Shown one piece after another: positions 21,238 through 34,134 of a DNA stretch of 64,000 nucleotides. How positions within the stretch are numbered: the first letter of the stretch is position 1; every line of letters begins with the position of its first letter. The notes below the pieces were generated by a model. It saw nothing but the letters and a program-made list of their open reading frames with translations. It ran no database searches and was not told where the DNA came from. Position numbers and translations under genes: made by a program. The DNA is taken from contig NC_081181.1 in the NCBI RefSeq assembly GCF_029867415.1, positions 121,163,183-121,227,182 on the forward strand, in the 5' to 3' direction. Origin of the DNA: Vicia villosa (lineage: Eukaryota; Streptophyta; Magnoliopsida; Fabales; Fabaceae).

Positions 21238-21291
21238 GGCTTGAACTCACGCCCTCTCTCTCACCAGCCAAAACACTTGCCAACTGAGCCA
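21238..21291 (-). other. tRNA-like sequence with Pol III A and B boxes in Ogre LTR
   Basis: On the minus strand TGGCTCAGTTGG (complement of 21280-21291) matches the A-box consensus TRGCNNAGYNGG at every position. AGTTCAAGCCC about 32 bases on matches the B box in most positions. The D and T stems pair poorly, so it is not a functional tRNA gene; a tRNA-derived (SINE-like) insertion or relic is more likely. Confidence 0.5.
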
Positions 21292-22247
21292 CGCTTGTGG
21301 CTTGTAATACATACGCTTCCAGTTCAATATATTTTAAAACAACAATTTGAATTTTTTGAACCAAAAAAACGCGCCAAGAACACAACCCTAACTGATTTTC
21401 AAAATTCTTCAAAACTGTGTTGTTTTGATCGATCAAAGGGTCTATCTCACTCGGTTTTGGATGAGGAACATGATGATGACCTTTAATTTCATTTATTTTT
21501 GCTCTAAGATGATTAATTCTCTGATGAACACGAAGAACCCTAATTCTGAGATTGATGATGAAATCGTGTATGTGCAAGATAAATAGCAATTGATTGAGGG
21601 TTAATGATCCTCATGTGTGCAGAAATGAGATGGTATGTTCATATTTCATTCATGATGCATGATTCATAGAGTTTGAAGTTCAAGTAACTTACCTTCAAAA
21701 ACGGCAAAAGTGAGAATCGAATTCTGCAAATGAGAAGTTCCAGTTGTTGTTTCTTGGTCTGGACAGCATCAATGGACCTTATGGAACATGTTTGAATGCT
21801 TGGAACAATTTGAATTCATTTGAGCAAGTTCATGGAACCCGATCTGCAGAGCTATGGTGTGAGGATCAAATTTGATGATTTTGATGTTTCAGATCATGGA
21901 TGATGATTGGGATAGTTCATATATGGTACATGGATGGTGTTTGGATGATTAACTTGGTCAGAAATGAGCTTAAATGAAAATTGGCATGATAAGTCTCATG
22001 TTATGCATATTTGGAAAGTGAGGTAGTGATTTTGAGTTTTAGGTGTTTTTGGGGTGTATGGATGGTTCAAACAAGTTTCAAATGATGTTTGTGGTTTGTG
22101 GGAAGCATCACTTTGGTCAGAAATTCAAGGGTTTGGAGGTTGAGCATTTTACCTCTTTGAAACTTAAGAAACTTGCATTCTAAGAAAGAAAGAGAAAGCC
22201 TATAATTTGTGAGACTTTGGTGTGAATTTGAATGAGGTAATGACCTC

Positions 22248-22255
22248 TATTTATA
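22248..22255 (-). promoter_or_regulatory. TATA box of Ogre LTR
   Basis: Minus-strand CCTATAAATAGAGG, a near-ideal plant TATA box in the same sense as the element and about 1.6 kb into the LTR. Confidence 0.65.
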
Positions 22256-23827
22256 GGCCAAACATTCTGAACTCAGAGCTTTGCAACTTGATCAAAGTTT
22301 GATGATTTGACTTAAGAGATAAAAAGGAATCTTTTACATTTAATGCAAAATGGTTAAAGTGACCAAACCATGGTTAAACTTCAAGCTTCTTATCCTCTTC
22401 CATTCTGATCTTCTAATCAGAAAATATCTTCAATTATTGTCTTGATGCATCATTACTTGCATTATTTGGCAATTTGGTTCATAACTTTGCAAAAATGGCT
22501 TGAAATTTCAAGTGAAATGGTCACTAATGTCAAAATTCAAAACCATAGCTACACTCCATATTTTTTCATGCTCTTGGACATTTTGGAAAGCTCATGTTAC
22601 ACACTTCAAAACCCTAGTTGAAAGTTTCTTCAAGATCCTTAAGGAAGTGGGTGAAAAAGATCCATGAACTTTGAGAAAAATGAAGTTTTAAGTGGATTTT
22701 TCAAAAAGTACCAACTTTGAAGCACCATATCTCTTAAATGGTTGATCTTATGGAAAAAATTTATATGTGTCAAAGTTGTTTATTGGATCAAAATCTACAA
22801 CTTTCATGTTGGAAGTTTTTTTCAGTTTGTAGGTGAAATTTTGAGAAATTCCCTTTCAAAGTTTGGAAAAAACCATGAAAAACACTTAGAAATTTTTCTA
22901 AGTATGAAAAGTCAAACTTTGACTTTTTGATTCTTGATTGATTTTCTTGATTTTTCTTGATCAAATGACTTCATATATCATATATTGATGATTCAAAACT
23001 TCAAAAGTCATGGTTGACCAAAATTCCCCAAAAGTCAATGGTGATCTTGTTGAGTTGACTTTTTCAGACGAATCGCGTTTCTGGAGATTTCAAATGAAAC
23101 AGGCTATCCTCACCATATGAATGGTATGAATGGATTTCATTGAAGCATTAGAGGATATTGAGCCATGGTTTGAGTTGTGACACCATGTCCTGATTAAAAA
23201 GTCAGTTATTCAGTGAATTAGGTCAAAAACCCTAATTGTCGACCAGATGAAATTGATGACTGTGGATCTTGAATTGAGATGTAATTTCCATGGGATATTG
23301 TCATAGGGATTATTTGAGGATGATTGAAACCTTTGATTGACTTCCTGGGGATTTTTAGGGTTTCCCAAATGTGATCCCTGATTTCAGTCCCTGATAGTTC
23401 AAAACCCTGATCTGAGGATTTGTCTGATCAATCTTTGTGTAGGAGATGTTATGAGCCAATGGATTAGGTCAAAATGATGCACTTGAGGTCTTGATATCAT
23501 GTCCCAAGCCATTAGGTCAAATTCTGAGCAAAAGTCAGGAGTGTGCTATCTTCAGTCAAAACCCTAATTCAGTCGATTCAGAGCCTTTGAGCTTGTTGAG
23601 ATGGATCTCTGAGGACCAAATGTTGATTGTTGATGAAGATGATTCATTTGAAATGAAGGGAGAACAAAACCCTAATTGATTATTACTTGTACTGATGAGT
23701 GATTTCCTGATTAAATCCTGCTGAGTCACAAGTAGCAAACACAAGCTATGCAATTTGTTAGAGATGCAAATGATGCATATGCAGATGATATGAGGTGGTA
23801 TCTTAGGTCAAAAATTGGGGTATGACA

Positions 23828-23970
23828 GATGCCCCTATTTAAGTTTCTTCAACCTGAGACATGAAGATTGAAAATCTTCGTTTTGATAGGGTGGAAGAGA
23901 CTTAAATATCAGAAGACGCAAATTTTGGACCTAAGATACCAAAATTGCGAATGATGCAAGGATATCTTTA
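23828..23970 (-). other. Ogre polypurine tract and 3' UTR stub
   Basis: The first bases are the complement of a purine tract (minus-strand CTTAAATAGGGGCATC against the LTR). The rest is non-coding 3' UTR, ending where the array begins (ccttcgaatc at 23971). No target duplication is seen at the junction. Confidence 0.65.
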
Positions 23971-24093
23971 CCTTCGAATCAACTAAAACATTCTTTGTTG
24001 GAAGAACTTGTTACAGACCATATATGCTTACAACTAACTGCAATATTCCACAAATCCTTCGATGTCCTTCACAGAATCGGTAGGGCAAGCCAT
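23971..24093 (-). pseudogene. RPA-like gene fragment, unit 1 (first exon only)
   Basis: Minus-strand first exon starting MARPTDSVKDIEG at 24093; the remainder of this copy is absent because the array begins here. It is identified by its equivalence to the better copies on the right. Confidence 0.55.
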
Positions 24094-25818
24094 GGGATGC
24101 TTAAATAGCTGCTAGAAGAAAACAAATTTCACTTGGCAAATACCAAATCATAGAAATTAATAGAAAACAAAAATGGAGAAGCAACTTCAAACCTGTAAAA
24201 GAGAAAGTGAATACTGGTGTGCCATTGTTGGTTGTGATATATACCGTGAGAATTAAAAGTTTGAAACGCATAGAAAATTGAAAGGGCACAAGTAATTTAT
24301 TTTTTTGGGTAGTGGAGGAATTGATTTTTTCTAACGCATAGAAAACGTATCCATTCAATGATGAAATAAATTTCAGGGTTTAACCATTTAACGTGTAGAT
24401 TTGAATTTGAAGCCAAAAAATAACGAATTAGGAAAAATAAATAATCAACAAAAAATTAGAGTATGAGTTTCAGTTCATTTAACAGAAGGCTTTTACAGGA
24501 ATTTCCAAGAACTATTACTTTTATATATTAATAATAGATTAATTGCATTTAGCAACGAAAAATTGATTTTATGTTGAAAAGTTAAAAACATGAGTTTTAA
24601 TAGCTATGATAATTAAATAGTCATTTACCCGTGTATGTCTGTGCCATTAGCCTTTAACTTCATGAATTATTGACATATTTTAAACATAATTTTAAAAAAT
24701 ATATATAAATCCACTTATATAACTTTAGGATGATAAAAAACACGTAAATGAAATTTATTTCATTTTTAACTCCTAACAATTGTTTTGATGATATACATTA
24801 ATAATAATAATAATAATCAATAAATATTATTTAAATTTAGAATAATGGTGGTTGATTTTGTAATCAATTTAAAAGGTGTAATTTTTTTGTATTAAATACA
24901 TAAAATATATTCCTATTTATTTGAACATTGGAACAACTATATTTATAACAATAATTATTTCATTCCTATAATTATAACAATATTCAATAAAATAAAAAAT
25001 CTAATACGGCATTATCAATTTTCAGGTACTTTAGTTTTTATATATTATAATAGATAATAGATTGTATGAAAGTACCCGTCAGGATACTTTTTAAATAAAT
25101 TCATAAAATCACTTTTAATTATGATTCTTTTTAATTATTATTGTCATATCATCTTACATTTTTATTGTAGTTTAAAAGTATTCGTAATTATAGTTAATAT
25201 ATTAGATATATTTTAAAGAGTATCACAAATAAATAAAATATATGGATATAATTATTTTATATTATTTTTTTACATTTTATTTAATAAGATGGAATTTACT
25301 ATTGATGCGCGGTAAAGTTTATATGTACTAATTAAATTGGATAATAATTAATGAGAAAGAAATAATTTACTTTAAGTATGTCTTTCCATTTAAAAAATAA
25401 TAAGTTATGATTTGATATATTTTAATGTTTAAACAAATACATACAAAAATAAAATCGTGTGTAGGTTACCATTGAAAGCTAGTTTATTTTTTTAGTAAAT
25501 AAATTAGCTCAATAATTAATAATAATAACTAATAATAATTACTAAAATTAAGAAAGAAAGAGATTAAATTTTGAACATTATTATTTTGAAGAGCTGACGG
25601 TTGGTTTGAGAAGTTTAATGGTTAATATTATGTAATTAATAATTATGGTATAAATATATTTGGTATAATGTTAAGTTAAAGTGAAAAAAAACGTAATGAT
25701 GATAATATTCAAGTAATTAAATATATTATGTACAATGATGGATTATTGGGAAACAATTATTGTAACTTCCAATACCAACTAATTAAAAGAAAGAGATACG
25801 TGTTTAAAGACCATATAT

Positions 25819-26678
25819 TTGAAAAATGATCCATTCAAGCATTCAAGCATATGTGTGCACCTCTCACATAAAAGAAGGATGATCCATTCAAGCATATTTG
25901 TGCACCTCTCACATAAAAGGCTTCCTTATAGAAGGAAGCCTTACAGTTTGCCGCAACAAAAGCTCTTCCTACCTGATCTTCAGGAATGGTGGAGCCTGAG
26001 TCGACAGTACATGCATACAAAAACAACAATGGTAAAAACAACTCTGTTCTTGTTGTTGTCACCATTTATTTGAGATTGAGAAATCTCAATAATACCTCAA
26101 TAATACCTCAAATGATATCTAAAAAACAAAACATGTTCAGGGAATAAATAATATTACACAAAATTCAGAAATCTATCACAAAGAGTACAATTAACTTACC
26201 AACCAAAACATTAGACTGAAACCTTCCTTCAACTATGGCATCCAATCCAAGAAGGCTAAGGTAATAAGCAGGAATGTCAGGAAGGTCTGATTTCTTAACA
26301 GAAGTTCATCCACATAAAACCAATTTGTAAGAATGATTCGTCGACTTAAAAGAGAAGTCGTTTTTCAAAACTTTGAAATTTTGCATGATATAAGAACTTC
26401 CAGCTTATAGTTCGGACTTGAATTTGAAAACCAAATAAGTAGGTACAATCGCTTGAATCATATCATGCTTAAAAAAACAGAAATAATATTTGTTAGTAAT
26501 AAGGCAGAACACAGTGTGTAAGACAAAAACAATAGAATTTGGGAACAAAATACCACCTTCGAATCAACTAAAACATTCTTTGTTGGAAGAACTTGTTACA
26601 GTCCATATATGCTTACAACTAGCTGCAATCTTCCACAAATCCTTCGATGTCCTTCACAGAATCTGTAGGGCGAGCCAT
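25819..26678 (-). pseudogene. RPA-like (DUF223/OB-fold) gene copy across units 1-2
   Basis: Minus strand. Exon 1 from ATG 26678 (MARPTDSVKDIEG) runs to a GT donor by the unit boundary. Exon 2 is about 26467-26200 (acceptor after a T-rich tract, donor GTAAG) and encodes the OB-fold-like core. Further reading reaches DSGSTI...DQVGRAF near 26000-25950. The pattern VLVDS...IQAIVPTYLVFKF...GSSYIMQNFKVSKN...HSYKLVLCGSTSV matches the replication protein A 70-kDa-like family (DUF223), common as plant retrogene and Helitron cargo. In this unit exon 2 has a TAA stop in place of a Ser codon (near 26406), and exon 1 needs a frame change. It is a decayed gene, not functional. Confidence 0.6.
25919..25940. 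other. Perfect hairpin in the array unit
   Basis: GGCTTCCTT and AAGGAAGCC arms of nine bases around a four-base loop, repeated in every unit (28500, 31023 and 42439 regions). It directly follows a two-fold direct repeat of CATATxTGTGCACCTCTCAC. It has no CTRR end beside it, so it is not a clear Helitron terminus. Confidence 0.6.
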
Positions 26679-29136
26679 GGGATGCTTAAATAGCTGCAAG
26701 AAGAAAACAGATTTCACTTGGCAAATACCAAATCGTAGAAATTAATAGAAAACAAAAATGGAGAAGCAACTTCAAACCTGTAAAAGAGAAAGTGAATACT
26801 GGTGTGCCATTGTTGGTTGTGATATATACCGTGAGAATTAAAAGTTTGAAACGCATAGAAAATTGAAAGGGCACAAGTAATTTATTTTTTTGGGTAGTGG
26901 AGGAATTGATTTTTTCTAACGCATAGAAAACGTATCCATTCAATGATGAAATAAATTTCAGGGTTTAACCATTTAACGTGTAGATTTGAATTTGAAGCCA
27001 AAAAATAACGAATTAGGAAAAATAAATAATCAACAAAAAATTAGAGTCTGAGTTTCAGTTCATTTATCAGAAGGCTTTTACAGGAATTTCCAAGAACTAT
27101 TACTTTTATATATTAATAATAGATTAATTGCATTGAGCAACGAAAAATTGATTTTATGTTGAAAAGTTAAAAACATGACTTTTAATAGCTATGATAATTA
27201 AATAGTCATTTACCCGTGTATGTCTGTGCCATTAGCCTTTAACTTCATGAATTATTGACATATTTTAAACATAATTTTAAAAAATATATATAAATCCACT
27301 TATATAACTTTAGGATGATAAAAAACACGTAAATGAAATTTATTTCATTTTTAACTCCTAAGAATTGTTTTGATGATATACATTAATAATAATAATAATC
27401 AATAAATATTATTTAATTTTAGAATAATGGTGATTGATTTTGTAATCAATTTAAAAGGTGTAATTTTTTGTATTAAATACATAAAATATATTCCTATTTA
27501 TTTGAACATTGGAACAACTATATTTATAACAATAATTATTTCATTCCTATAATTATAACAATATTCAATAAAATAAAAAATCTAATACGGCATTATCAAT
27601 TTTCAGGTACTTTAGTTTTTATATATTATAATAGATAATAGATTGTATGAAAGTACCCGTCAGGATACTTTTTAAATAAATTCATAAAATCACTTTTAAT
27701 TATGATTCTTTTTAATTATTATTGTCATATCATGTTACATTTTTATTGTAGTTTAAAAGTGTTCGTAATTATAGTTAATATATTAGATATATTTTAAAGA
27801 GTATCACAAATAAATAAAATATATGGATATAATTATTTTATATTATTTTTTTACATTTTATTTAATAAGATGGAATTTACTATTGATGCGCGGTAAAGTT
27901 TATATGTACTAATTAAATTGGATAATAATTAATGAGAAAGAAATAATTTACTTTAAGTATGTCTTTCCATTTAAAAAATAATAAGTTATGATTTGATATA
28001 TTTTAATGTTTAAACAAATACATACAAAAATAAAATCGTGTGTAGGTTACCATTGAAAGCTAGTTTATTTTTTTAGTAAATAAATTAGCTCAATAATTAA
28101 TAATAATAACTAATAATAATTACTAAAATTAAGAAAGAAAGAGATTAAATTTTGAACATTATTATTTTGAAGAGCTGACGGTTGGTTTGAGAAGTTTAAT
28201 GGTTAATATTATGTAATTAATAATTATGGTATAAATATATTTGGTATAATGTTAAGTTAAAGTGAAAAAAAACGTAATGATGATAATATTCAAGTAATTA
28301 AATATATTATGTACAATGATGGATTATTGGGAAACAATTATTGTAACTTCCAATACCAACTAATTAAAAGAAAGAGATACGTGTTTAAAGACCATATATT
28401 TGAAAAATGATCCATTCAAGCATTCAAGCATATGTGTGCACCTCTCACATAAAAGAAGGATGATCCATTCAAGCATATTTGTGCACCTCTCACATAAAAG
28501 GCTTCCTTATAGAAGGAAGCCTTACAGTTTGCCGCAACAAAAGCTCTTCCTACCTGATCATCAAGAATGGTGGAGCCTGAGTCGACAGTACATGCATACA
28601 AAAACAACAATGGTAAAAACAACTCTGTTCTTGTTGTTGTCACCATTTATTTGAGATTGAGAAATCTCAATAATACCTCAATAATACCTCAAAGGATATC
28701 TAAAAAACAAAACATGTTCAGGGAATAAATAATATTACATAAAATTCAGAAATCTATCACAAAGAATACAATTAACTTACCAACCAAAACATTAGACTGA
28801 AACCTTCCTTCAACTATGGCATCCAATCCAAGAAGGCTAAGGTAATAAGCAGGAATGTCAGGAAGGTCTGATTTCTTAACAGAAGTTGATCCACATAAAA
28901 CCAATTTGTAAGAATGATTCGTCGACTTAAAAGAGAAGTCGTTTTTCGAAACTTTGAAATTTTGCATGATATAAGAACTTCCAGCTGATAGTTCGGACTT
29001 GAATTTGAAAACCAAATAAGTAGGTACAATCGCTTGAATCATATCATGCTTAAAAAAACAGAAATAATATTTGTTAGTAATAAGGCAGAACACAGTGTGT
29101 AAGACAAAAACAATATAATTTGGGAACAAAATACCA
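26556..29136. repeat. Tandem array unit 2 (2581 bp)
   Basis: Second copy, same phase and content as unit 1. Confidence 0.9.
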
Positions 29137-29215
29137 CCTTCGAATCAACTAAAACATTCTTTGTTGGAAGAACTTGTTACAGACCATATATGCTTACAAC
29201 TAACTGCAATCTTCC
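28400..29215 (-). pseudogene. RPA-like gene copy across units 2-3, start exon deleted
   Basis: Exon 2 (core within 29050-28780) is open and shows YLVFKFKSELSAGSSYIM and FKSTNHSYKLVLCGS, but the ATG region is lost in the 57-base deletion near 29216. The downstream part (28646-28416) is as in the other units. Confidence 0.6.
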
Positions 29216-31660
29216 ACAAGAAGAAAACAGATTTCACTTGGCAAATACCAAATCGTAGAAATTAATAGAAAACAAAAATGGAGAATCAACTTCAAACCTG
29301 TAAAAGAGAAAGTGAATACTGGTGTGCCATTGTTGGTTGTGATATATACCGTGAGAATTAAAAGTTTGAAACGCATAGAAAATTTAAAGGGCACAAGTAA
29401 TTTATTTTTTTGGGTAGTGGAGGAATTGATTTTTTCTAACGCATAGAAAACGTATCCATTCAATGATGAAATAAATTTCAGGGTTTAACCATTTAACGTG
29501 TAGATTTGAATTTGAAGCCAAAAAATAACGAATTAGGAAAAATAAATAATCAACAAAAAAATTAGAGTCTGAGTTTCAATTCATTTATCAGAAGGCTTTT
29601 ACAGGAATTTCCAAGAACTATTACTTTTATATATTAATAATAGATTAATTGCATTGAGCAACGAAAAATTGATTTTATGTTGAAAAGTTAAAAACATGAG
29701 TTTTAATAGCTATGATAATTAAATAGTCATTTACCCGTGTATGTCTGTGCCATTAGCCTTTAACTTCATGAATTATTGACATATTTTAAACATAATTTTA
29801 AAAAATATATATAAATCCACTTATATAACTTTAGGATGATAAAAAACACGTAAATGAAATTTATTTCATTTTTAACTCCTAAGAATTGTTTTGATGATAT
29901 ACATTAATAATAATAATAATAATCAATAAATATTATTTAATTTTAGAATAATGGTGATTGATTTTGTAATCAATTTAAAAGGTGTAATTTTTTGTATTAA
30001 ATACATAAAATATATTCCTATTTATTTGAACATTGGAACAACTATATTTATAACAATAATTATTTCATTCCTATAATTATAACAATATTCAATAAAATAA
30101 AAAATCTAATACGGCATTATCAATTTTCAGGTACTTTAGTTTTTATATATTATAATAGATAATAGATTGTATGAAAGTACCCGTCAGGATACTTTTTAAA
30201 TAAATTCATAAATTCACTTTTAATTATGATTCTTTTTAATTATTATTGTCATATCATGTTACATTTTTATTGTAGTTTAAAAGTATTCGTAATTATAGTT
30301 AATATATTAGATATATTTTAAAGAGTATCACAAATAAATAAAATATATGGATATAATTATTTTATATTATTTTTTTACATTTTATTTAATAAGATGGAAT
30401 TTACTATTGATGCGCGGTAAAGTTTATATGTACTAATTAAATTGGATAATAATTAATGAGAAAGAAATAATTTACTTTAAGTATGTCTTTCCATTTAAAA
30501 TATAATAAGTTATGATTTGATATATTTTAATGTTTAAACAAATACATACAAAAATAAAATCGTGTGTAGGTTACCATTGAAAGCTAGTTTATTTTTTTAG
30601 TAAATAAATTAGCTCAATAATTAATAATAATAACTAATAATAATTACTAAAATTAAGAAAGAAAGAGATTAAATTTTGAACATTATTATTTTGAAGAGCT
30701 GACGGTTGGTTTGAGAAGTTTAATGGTTAATATTATGTAATTAATAATTATGGTATAAATATATTTGGTATAATGTTAAGTTAAAGTGAAAAAAAACGTA
30801 ATGATGATAATATTCAAGTAATTAAATATATTATGTACAATGATGGATTATTGGGAAACAATTATTGTAACTTCCAATACCAACTAATTAAAAGAAAGAG
30901 ATACGTGTTTAAAGACCATATATTTGAAAAATGATCCATTCAAGCATTCAAGCATATGTGTGCACCTCTCACATAAAAGAAGGATGATCCATTCAAGCAT
31001 ATTTGTGCACCTCTCACATAAAAGGCTTCCTTATAGAAGGAAGCCTTACAGTTTGCCGCAACAAAAGCTCTTCCTACCTGATCATCAAAAATGGTGGAGC
31101 CTGAGTCGACAGTACATGCATACAAAAACAACAATGGTAAAAACAACTCTGTTCTTGTTGTTGTCACCATTTATTTGAGATTGAGAAATTTCAATAATAC
31201 CTCAATAATACCTCAAAGGATGTCTAAAAAACAAAACATGTTCAGGGAATAAATAATATTACACAAAATTCAGAATTCTATCACAAAGAATACAATTAAC
31301 TTACCAACCAAAACATTAGACTGAAACCTTCCTTCAACTATGGCATCCAATCCAAGAAGGCTAAGGTAATAAGCAGGAATGTCAGGAAGGTCTGATTTCT
31401 TAACAGAAGTTGATCCACATAAAACCAATTTGTAAGAATGATTCGTCGACTTAAAAGAGAAGTCGTTTTTCGAAACTTTGAAATTTTGCATGATATAAGA
31501 ACTTCCAGCTGATAGTTCGGACTTGAATTTGAAAACCAAATAAGTAGGTACAATCGCTTGAATCATATCATGCTTAAAAAAACAGAAATAATATTTGTTA
31601 GTAATAAGGCAGAACACAGTGTGTAAGACAAAAACAATATAATTTGGGAACAAAATACCA
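29137..31660. repeat. Tandem array unit 3 (2524 bp)
   Basis: Third copy; shorter because about 57 bases around 29216 are deleted, removing the first-exon ATG of the RPA-like gene. Confidence 0.9.
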
Positions 31661-31783
31661 CCTTCGAATCAACTAAAACATTCTTTGTTGGAAGAATTTG
31701 TTATAGACCATATATGCTTACAACTAACTGCAATCTTCCACAAATCCTTCGATGTCCTTCACAGAATCGGTAGGGCGAGCCAT
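30924..31783 (-). pseudogene. RPA-like gene copy across units 3-4
   Basis: ATG at 31783; exon 2 open (frame 31653-31270 spans it). Splice-like borders are as in the other copies: removal of the segment between the GATTCGAAG/GTGG donor and the TTTTAAG/CAT acceptor brings LVDSK next to HDMIQ, restoring the family pattern. Exon 1 still carries a stop before the donor in its own frame, so it is a pseudogene. Confidence 0.6.
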
Positions 31784-32837
31784 GGGATGCTTAAATAGCT
31801 GCAAGAAGAAAACAGATTTCACTTGGCAAATACCAAATCGTAGAAATTAATAGAAAACAAAAATGGAGAAGCAACTTCAAACCTGTAAAAGAGAAAGTGA
31901 ATACTAGTGTGCCATTGTTGGTTGTGATATATACCGTGAGAATTAAAAGTTTGAAACGCATAGAAAATTGAAAGGGCACAAGTAATTTATTTTTTTAGGT
32001 AGTGGAGGAATTGATTTTTTCTAACGCATAGAAAACGTATCCATTCAATGATGAAATAAATTTCAGGGTTTAACCATTTAACGTGTAGATTTGAATTTGA
32101 AGCCAAAAAATAATGAATTAGGAAAAATAAATAATCAACAAAAAATTAGAGTCTGAGTTTCAGTTCATTTATCAGAAGGCTTTTACAGGAATTTCCAAGA
32201 ACTATTACTTTTATATATTAATAATAGATTAATTGCATTGAGCAACGAAAAATTGATTTTATGTTGAAAAGTTAAAAACATGAGTTTTAATAGCTATGAT
32301 AATTAAATAGTCATTTACCCGTGTATGTCTGTGCCATTAGCCTTTAACTTCATGAATTATTGACATATTTTAAACATAATTTTAAAAAATATATATAAAT
32401 CCACTTATATAACTTTAGGATGATAAAAAACACGTAAATGAAATTTATTTCATTTTTAACTCCTAAGAATTGTTTTGATGATATACATTAATAATAATAA
32501 TAATAATAATCAATAAATATTATTTAATTTTAGAATAATGGTGATTGATTTTGTAATCAATTTAAAAGGTGTAATTTTTTGTATTAAATACATAAAATAT
32601 ATTCCTATTTATTTGAACATTGGAACAACTATATTTATAACAATAATTATTTCATTCCTATAATTATAACAATATTCAATAAAATAAAAAATCTAATACG
32701 GCATTATCAATTTTCAGGTACTTTAGTTTTTATATATTATAATAGATAATAGATTGTATGAAAGTACCCGTCAGGATACTTTTTAAATAAATTCATAAAA
32801 TCACTTTTAATTATGATTCTTTTTAATTATTATTGTC

Positions 32838-32842
32838 ATATC
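32838..32842. other. Target site duplication (left), atatc
   Basis: ATATC directly before the LTR, repeated at 41667-41671 after the 3' LTR. The uninterrupted array units read ATATCATCTTAC or ATATCATGTTAC here, confirming the empty site. Confidence 0.95.
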
Positions 32843-34048
32843 TGTTAGAACAAGATTTGTTCTGATCAATTATCTTAGTTTTGATGATAACAATAATATG
32901 AATTTTGCTTAAGATAATATGGTACTCTAATCCAATGCAATTTCCTGTTCAGGAAATATATAAAGAGTATGCATAATTCAGCGCTCAGAAGCTTTGTCTC
33001 AAGGGTTCAGCATGCAACATCAGAACATGGTCTGGCAAGACATCAGAAGATGGTCGAAGCAGAATCAGAACATGGGTCTATGGAAGCATCAGAAGAACAT
33101 GAGATCAGAAGCACTGAAGTTCTGATGGTATCACGCACAGAAGCACTTCAAGGTCAGAAGATCAGAAGATGCTTTGCACCAAGCTGTTTGACTCTGATGA
33201 TATTCAAACGTTGTATTCACAAACATCAGATCAGAAGGAAGTACAAGTGGCAAGCTACGCTGACTGACAAAAGGAACGTTAAAAGCTATTATAGGCAACG
33301 TCAGTAGACACAGCGTGAACAAGGCTCGAGGTAGTTGACAAAAGCGTATAACATTAAATGCGATGCTGTACGGAACACGCAAAGCATTAAATGCACTCAA
33401 CGGTCATCTTCTCCAACGCCTATAAATATGAAGTTCTGATGAGAAGCAAGGTTAACGATTCTGAACAAAACAACTCATATTAACTTGCTGAAACTCTGTT
33501 CTACTCAAAGCTCAGAATCTTCATCTTCATCAAAGCTCACTACATTGCTGTTGTAATATATTAGTGAGATTAAGCTTAAACGTTAAGAGAAATATCACAG
33601 TTTGTGATTATAGCTTTTAAGAAGCAATTGTAATACTCTTAGAATTGATTACATTAAGTTGTAAGGAACTAGAGTGATCGTGTGGATCAGAATACTCTAG
33701 GAAGTCTTAGAGGTTATCTAAGCAGGTTGTAACTAGAGTGATCGTGTGGATCAGAATACTCTAGAAAGTCTTAGAGGGTATCTAAGCAGTTGTTCCTGGA
33801 GTGATCAGTGTGTGATCAGAAGACTCTGGAAGACTTAGTTGCTGACTAAGTGGAGAACCATTGTAATCCGTGCGATTAGTGGATTAAATCCTCAGTTGAG
33901 GTAAATCATCTCTGCGGGGGTGGACTGGAGTAGTTTAGTTAACAACGAACCAGGATAAAAATAACTGTGCAATTTATTTTTATCTGTCAAGTTTTTAAAG
34001 CTACACTTATTCAAACCCCCCCCTTTCTAAGTGTTTTTCTATCCTTCA
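32843..34048 (+). repeat. 5' LTR of Sirevirus-like element (1206 bp)
   Basis: TGTTAGAACAAG...CTATCCTTCA. It is rich in ATCAGAAG words (33000-33240) and has TATAAATA at 33421-33428, then pairs of direct repeats (GAGTGATCGTGTGGATCAGA, near 33670 and 33735). Confidence 0.95.
33421..33428 (+). promoter_or_regulatory. TATA box of Sirevirus-like 5' LTR
   Basis: TATAAATA in a CGCC-TATAAATA-TGAAG context, conserved in the 3' LTR (41033-41040). Likely promoter for the gag RNA. Confidence 0.7.
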
Positions 34049-34050
34049 AT

Positions 34051-34062
34051 TGGCATCAGAGC
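34051..34062 (+). other. Primer binding site (tRNA-iMet type)
   Basis: TGGCATCAGAGC two bases after the LTR, one mismatch from the usual TGGTATCAGAGC complementary to initiator tRNA-Met. Confidence 0.85.
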
Positions 34063-34134
34063 GCCGGTTCTAAGGTGCAAGCACTTAACCGTGTTTAGAA
34101 AAGATTCAGGAAGAGAAAAACGCTTCAGTAAAAG

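Larger units (their letters stand above)
18691..23827 (-). repeat. Ogre 3' LTR (5137 bp)
   Basis: Ends TGTCGCGGGC...GGTATGACA on the plus strand. It holds no convincing gene; the longest frame (21589-21026, minus) is low-complexity. It holds a minus-strand TATA box, a tRNA-like stretch, three clusters of short internal repeats and a hairpin block near its 3' (minus-strand) end, each listed separately. Confidence 0.85.
18691..23970 (-). mobile_element. Ogre-type Ty3/gypsy element, 3' end only (LTR plus short 3' UTR)
   Basis: An LTR of about 5.1 kb (18691-23827) with TGTC...GACA ends is followed by about 140 bp of internal sequence before an abrupt change to the tandem array at 23971. On the minus strand a purine tract (AAATAGGGGCATC) directly precedes the LTR, so this is the 3' LTR of a minus-strand element. 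LTR length, the TGTCATACCCCAA start and the GGGTGC...ACCTTCCC block fit Ogre. No gag-pol remains. The left flank atgct is in the Tat integrase; the matching right flank is lost. Confidence 0.85.
23971..26555. repeat. Tandem array unit 1 (2585 bp)
   Basis: First of five copies of a roughly 2.58-kb unit, phased on CCTTCGAATCAACT. It holds (left to right) the first exon of a minus-strand RPA-like gene, a very AT-rich non-coding stretch (about 24480-25800), a duplicated motif with a hairpin (25840-25940), then later exons of the neighbouring gene copy. Units agree closely by eye, differing by single bases and by the length of an (ATA)n run. Confidence 0.9.

Noticed and set aside
21238..21291. Functional tRNA gene
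   Set aside because: A and B boxes are present but D, anticodon and T stems do not pair properly and no terminator run fits.
21026..21589. 187-codon frame in the Ogre LTR
   Set aside because: Low-complexity and runs through the tRNA-like stretch; not expected to be translated.
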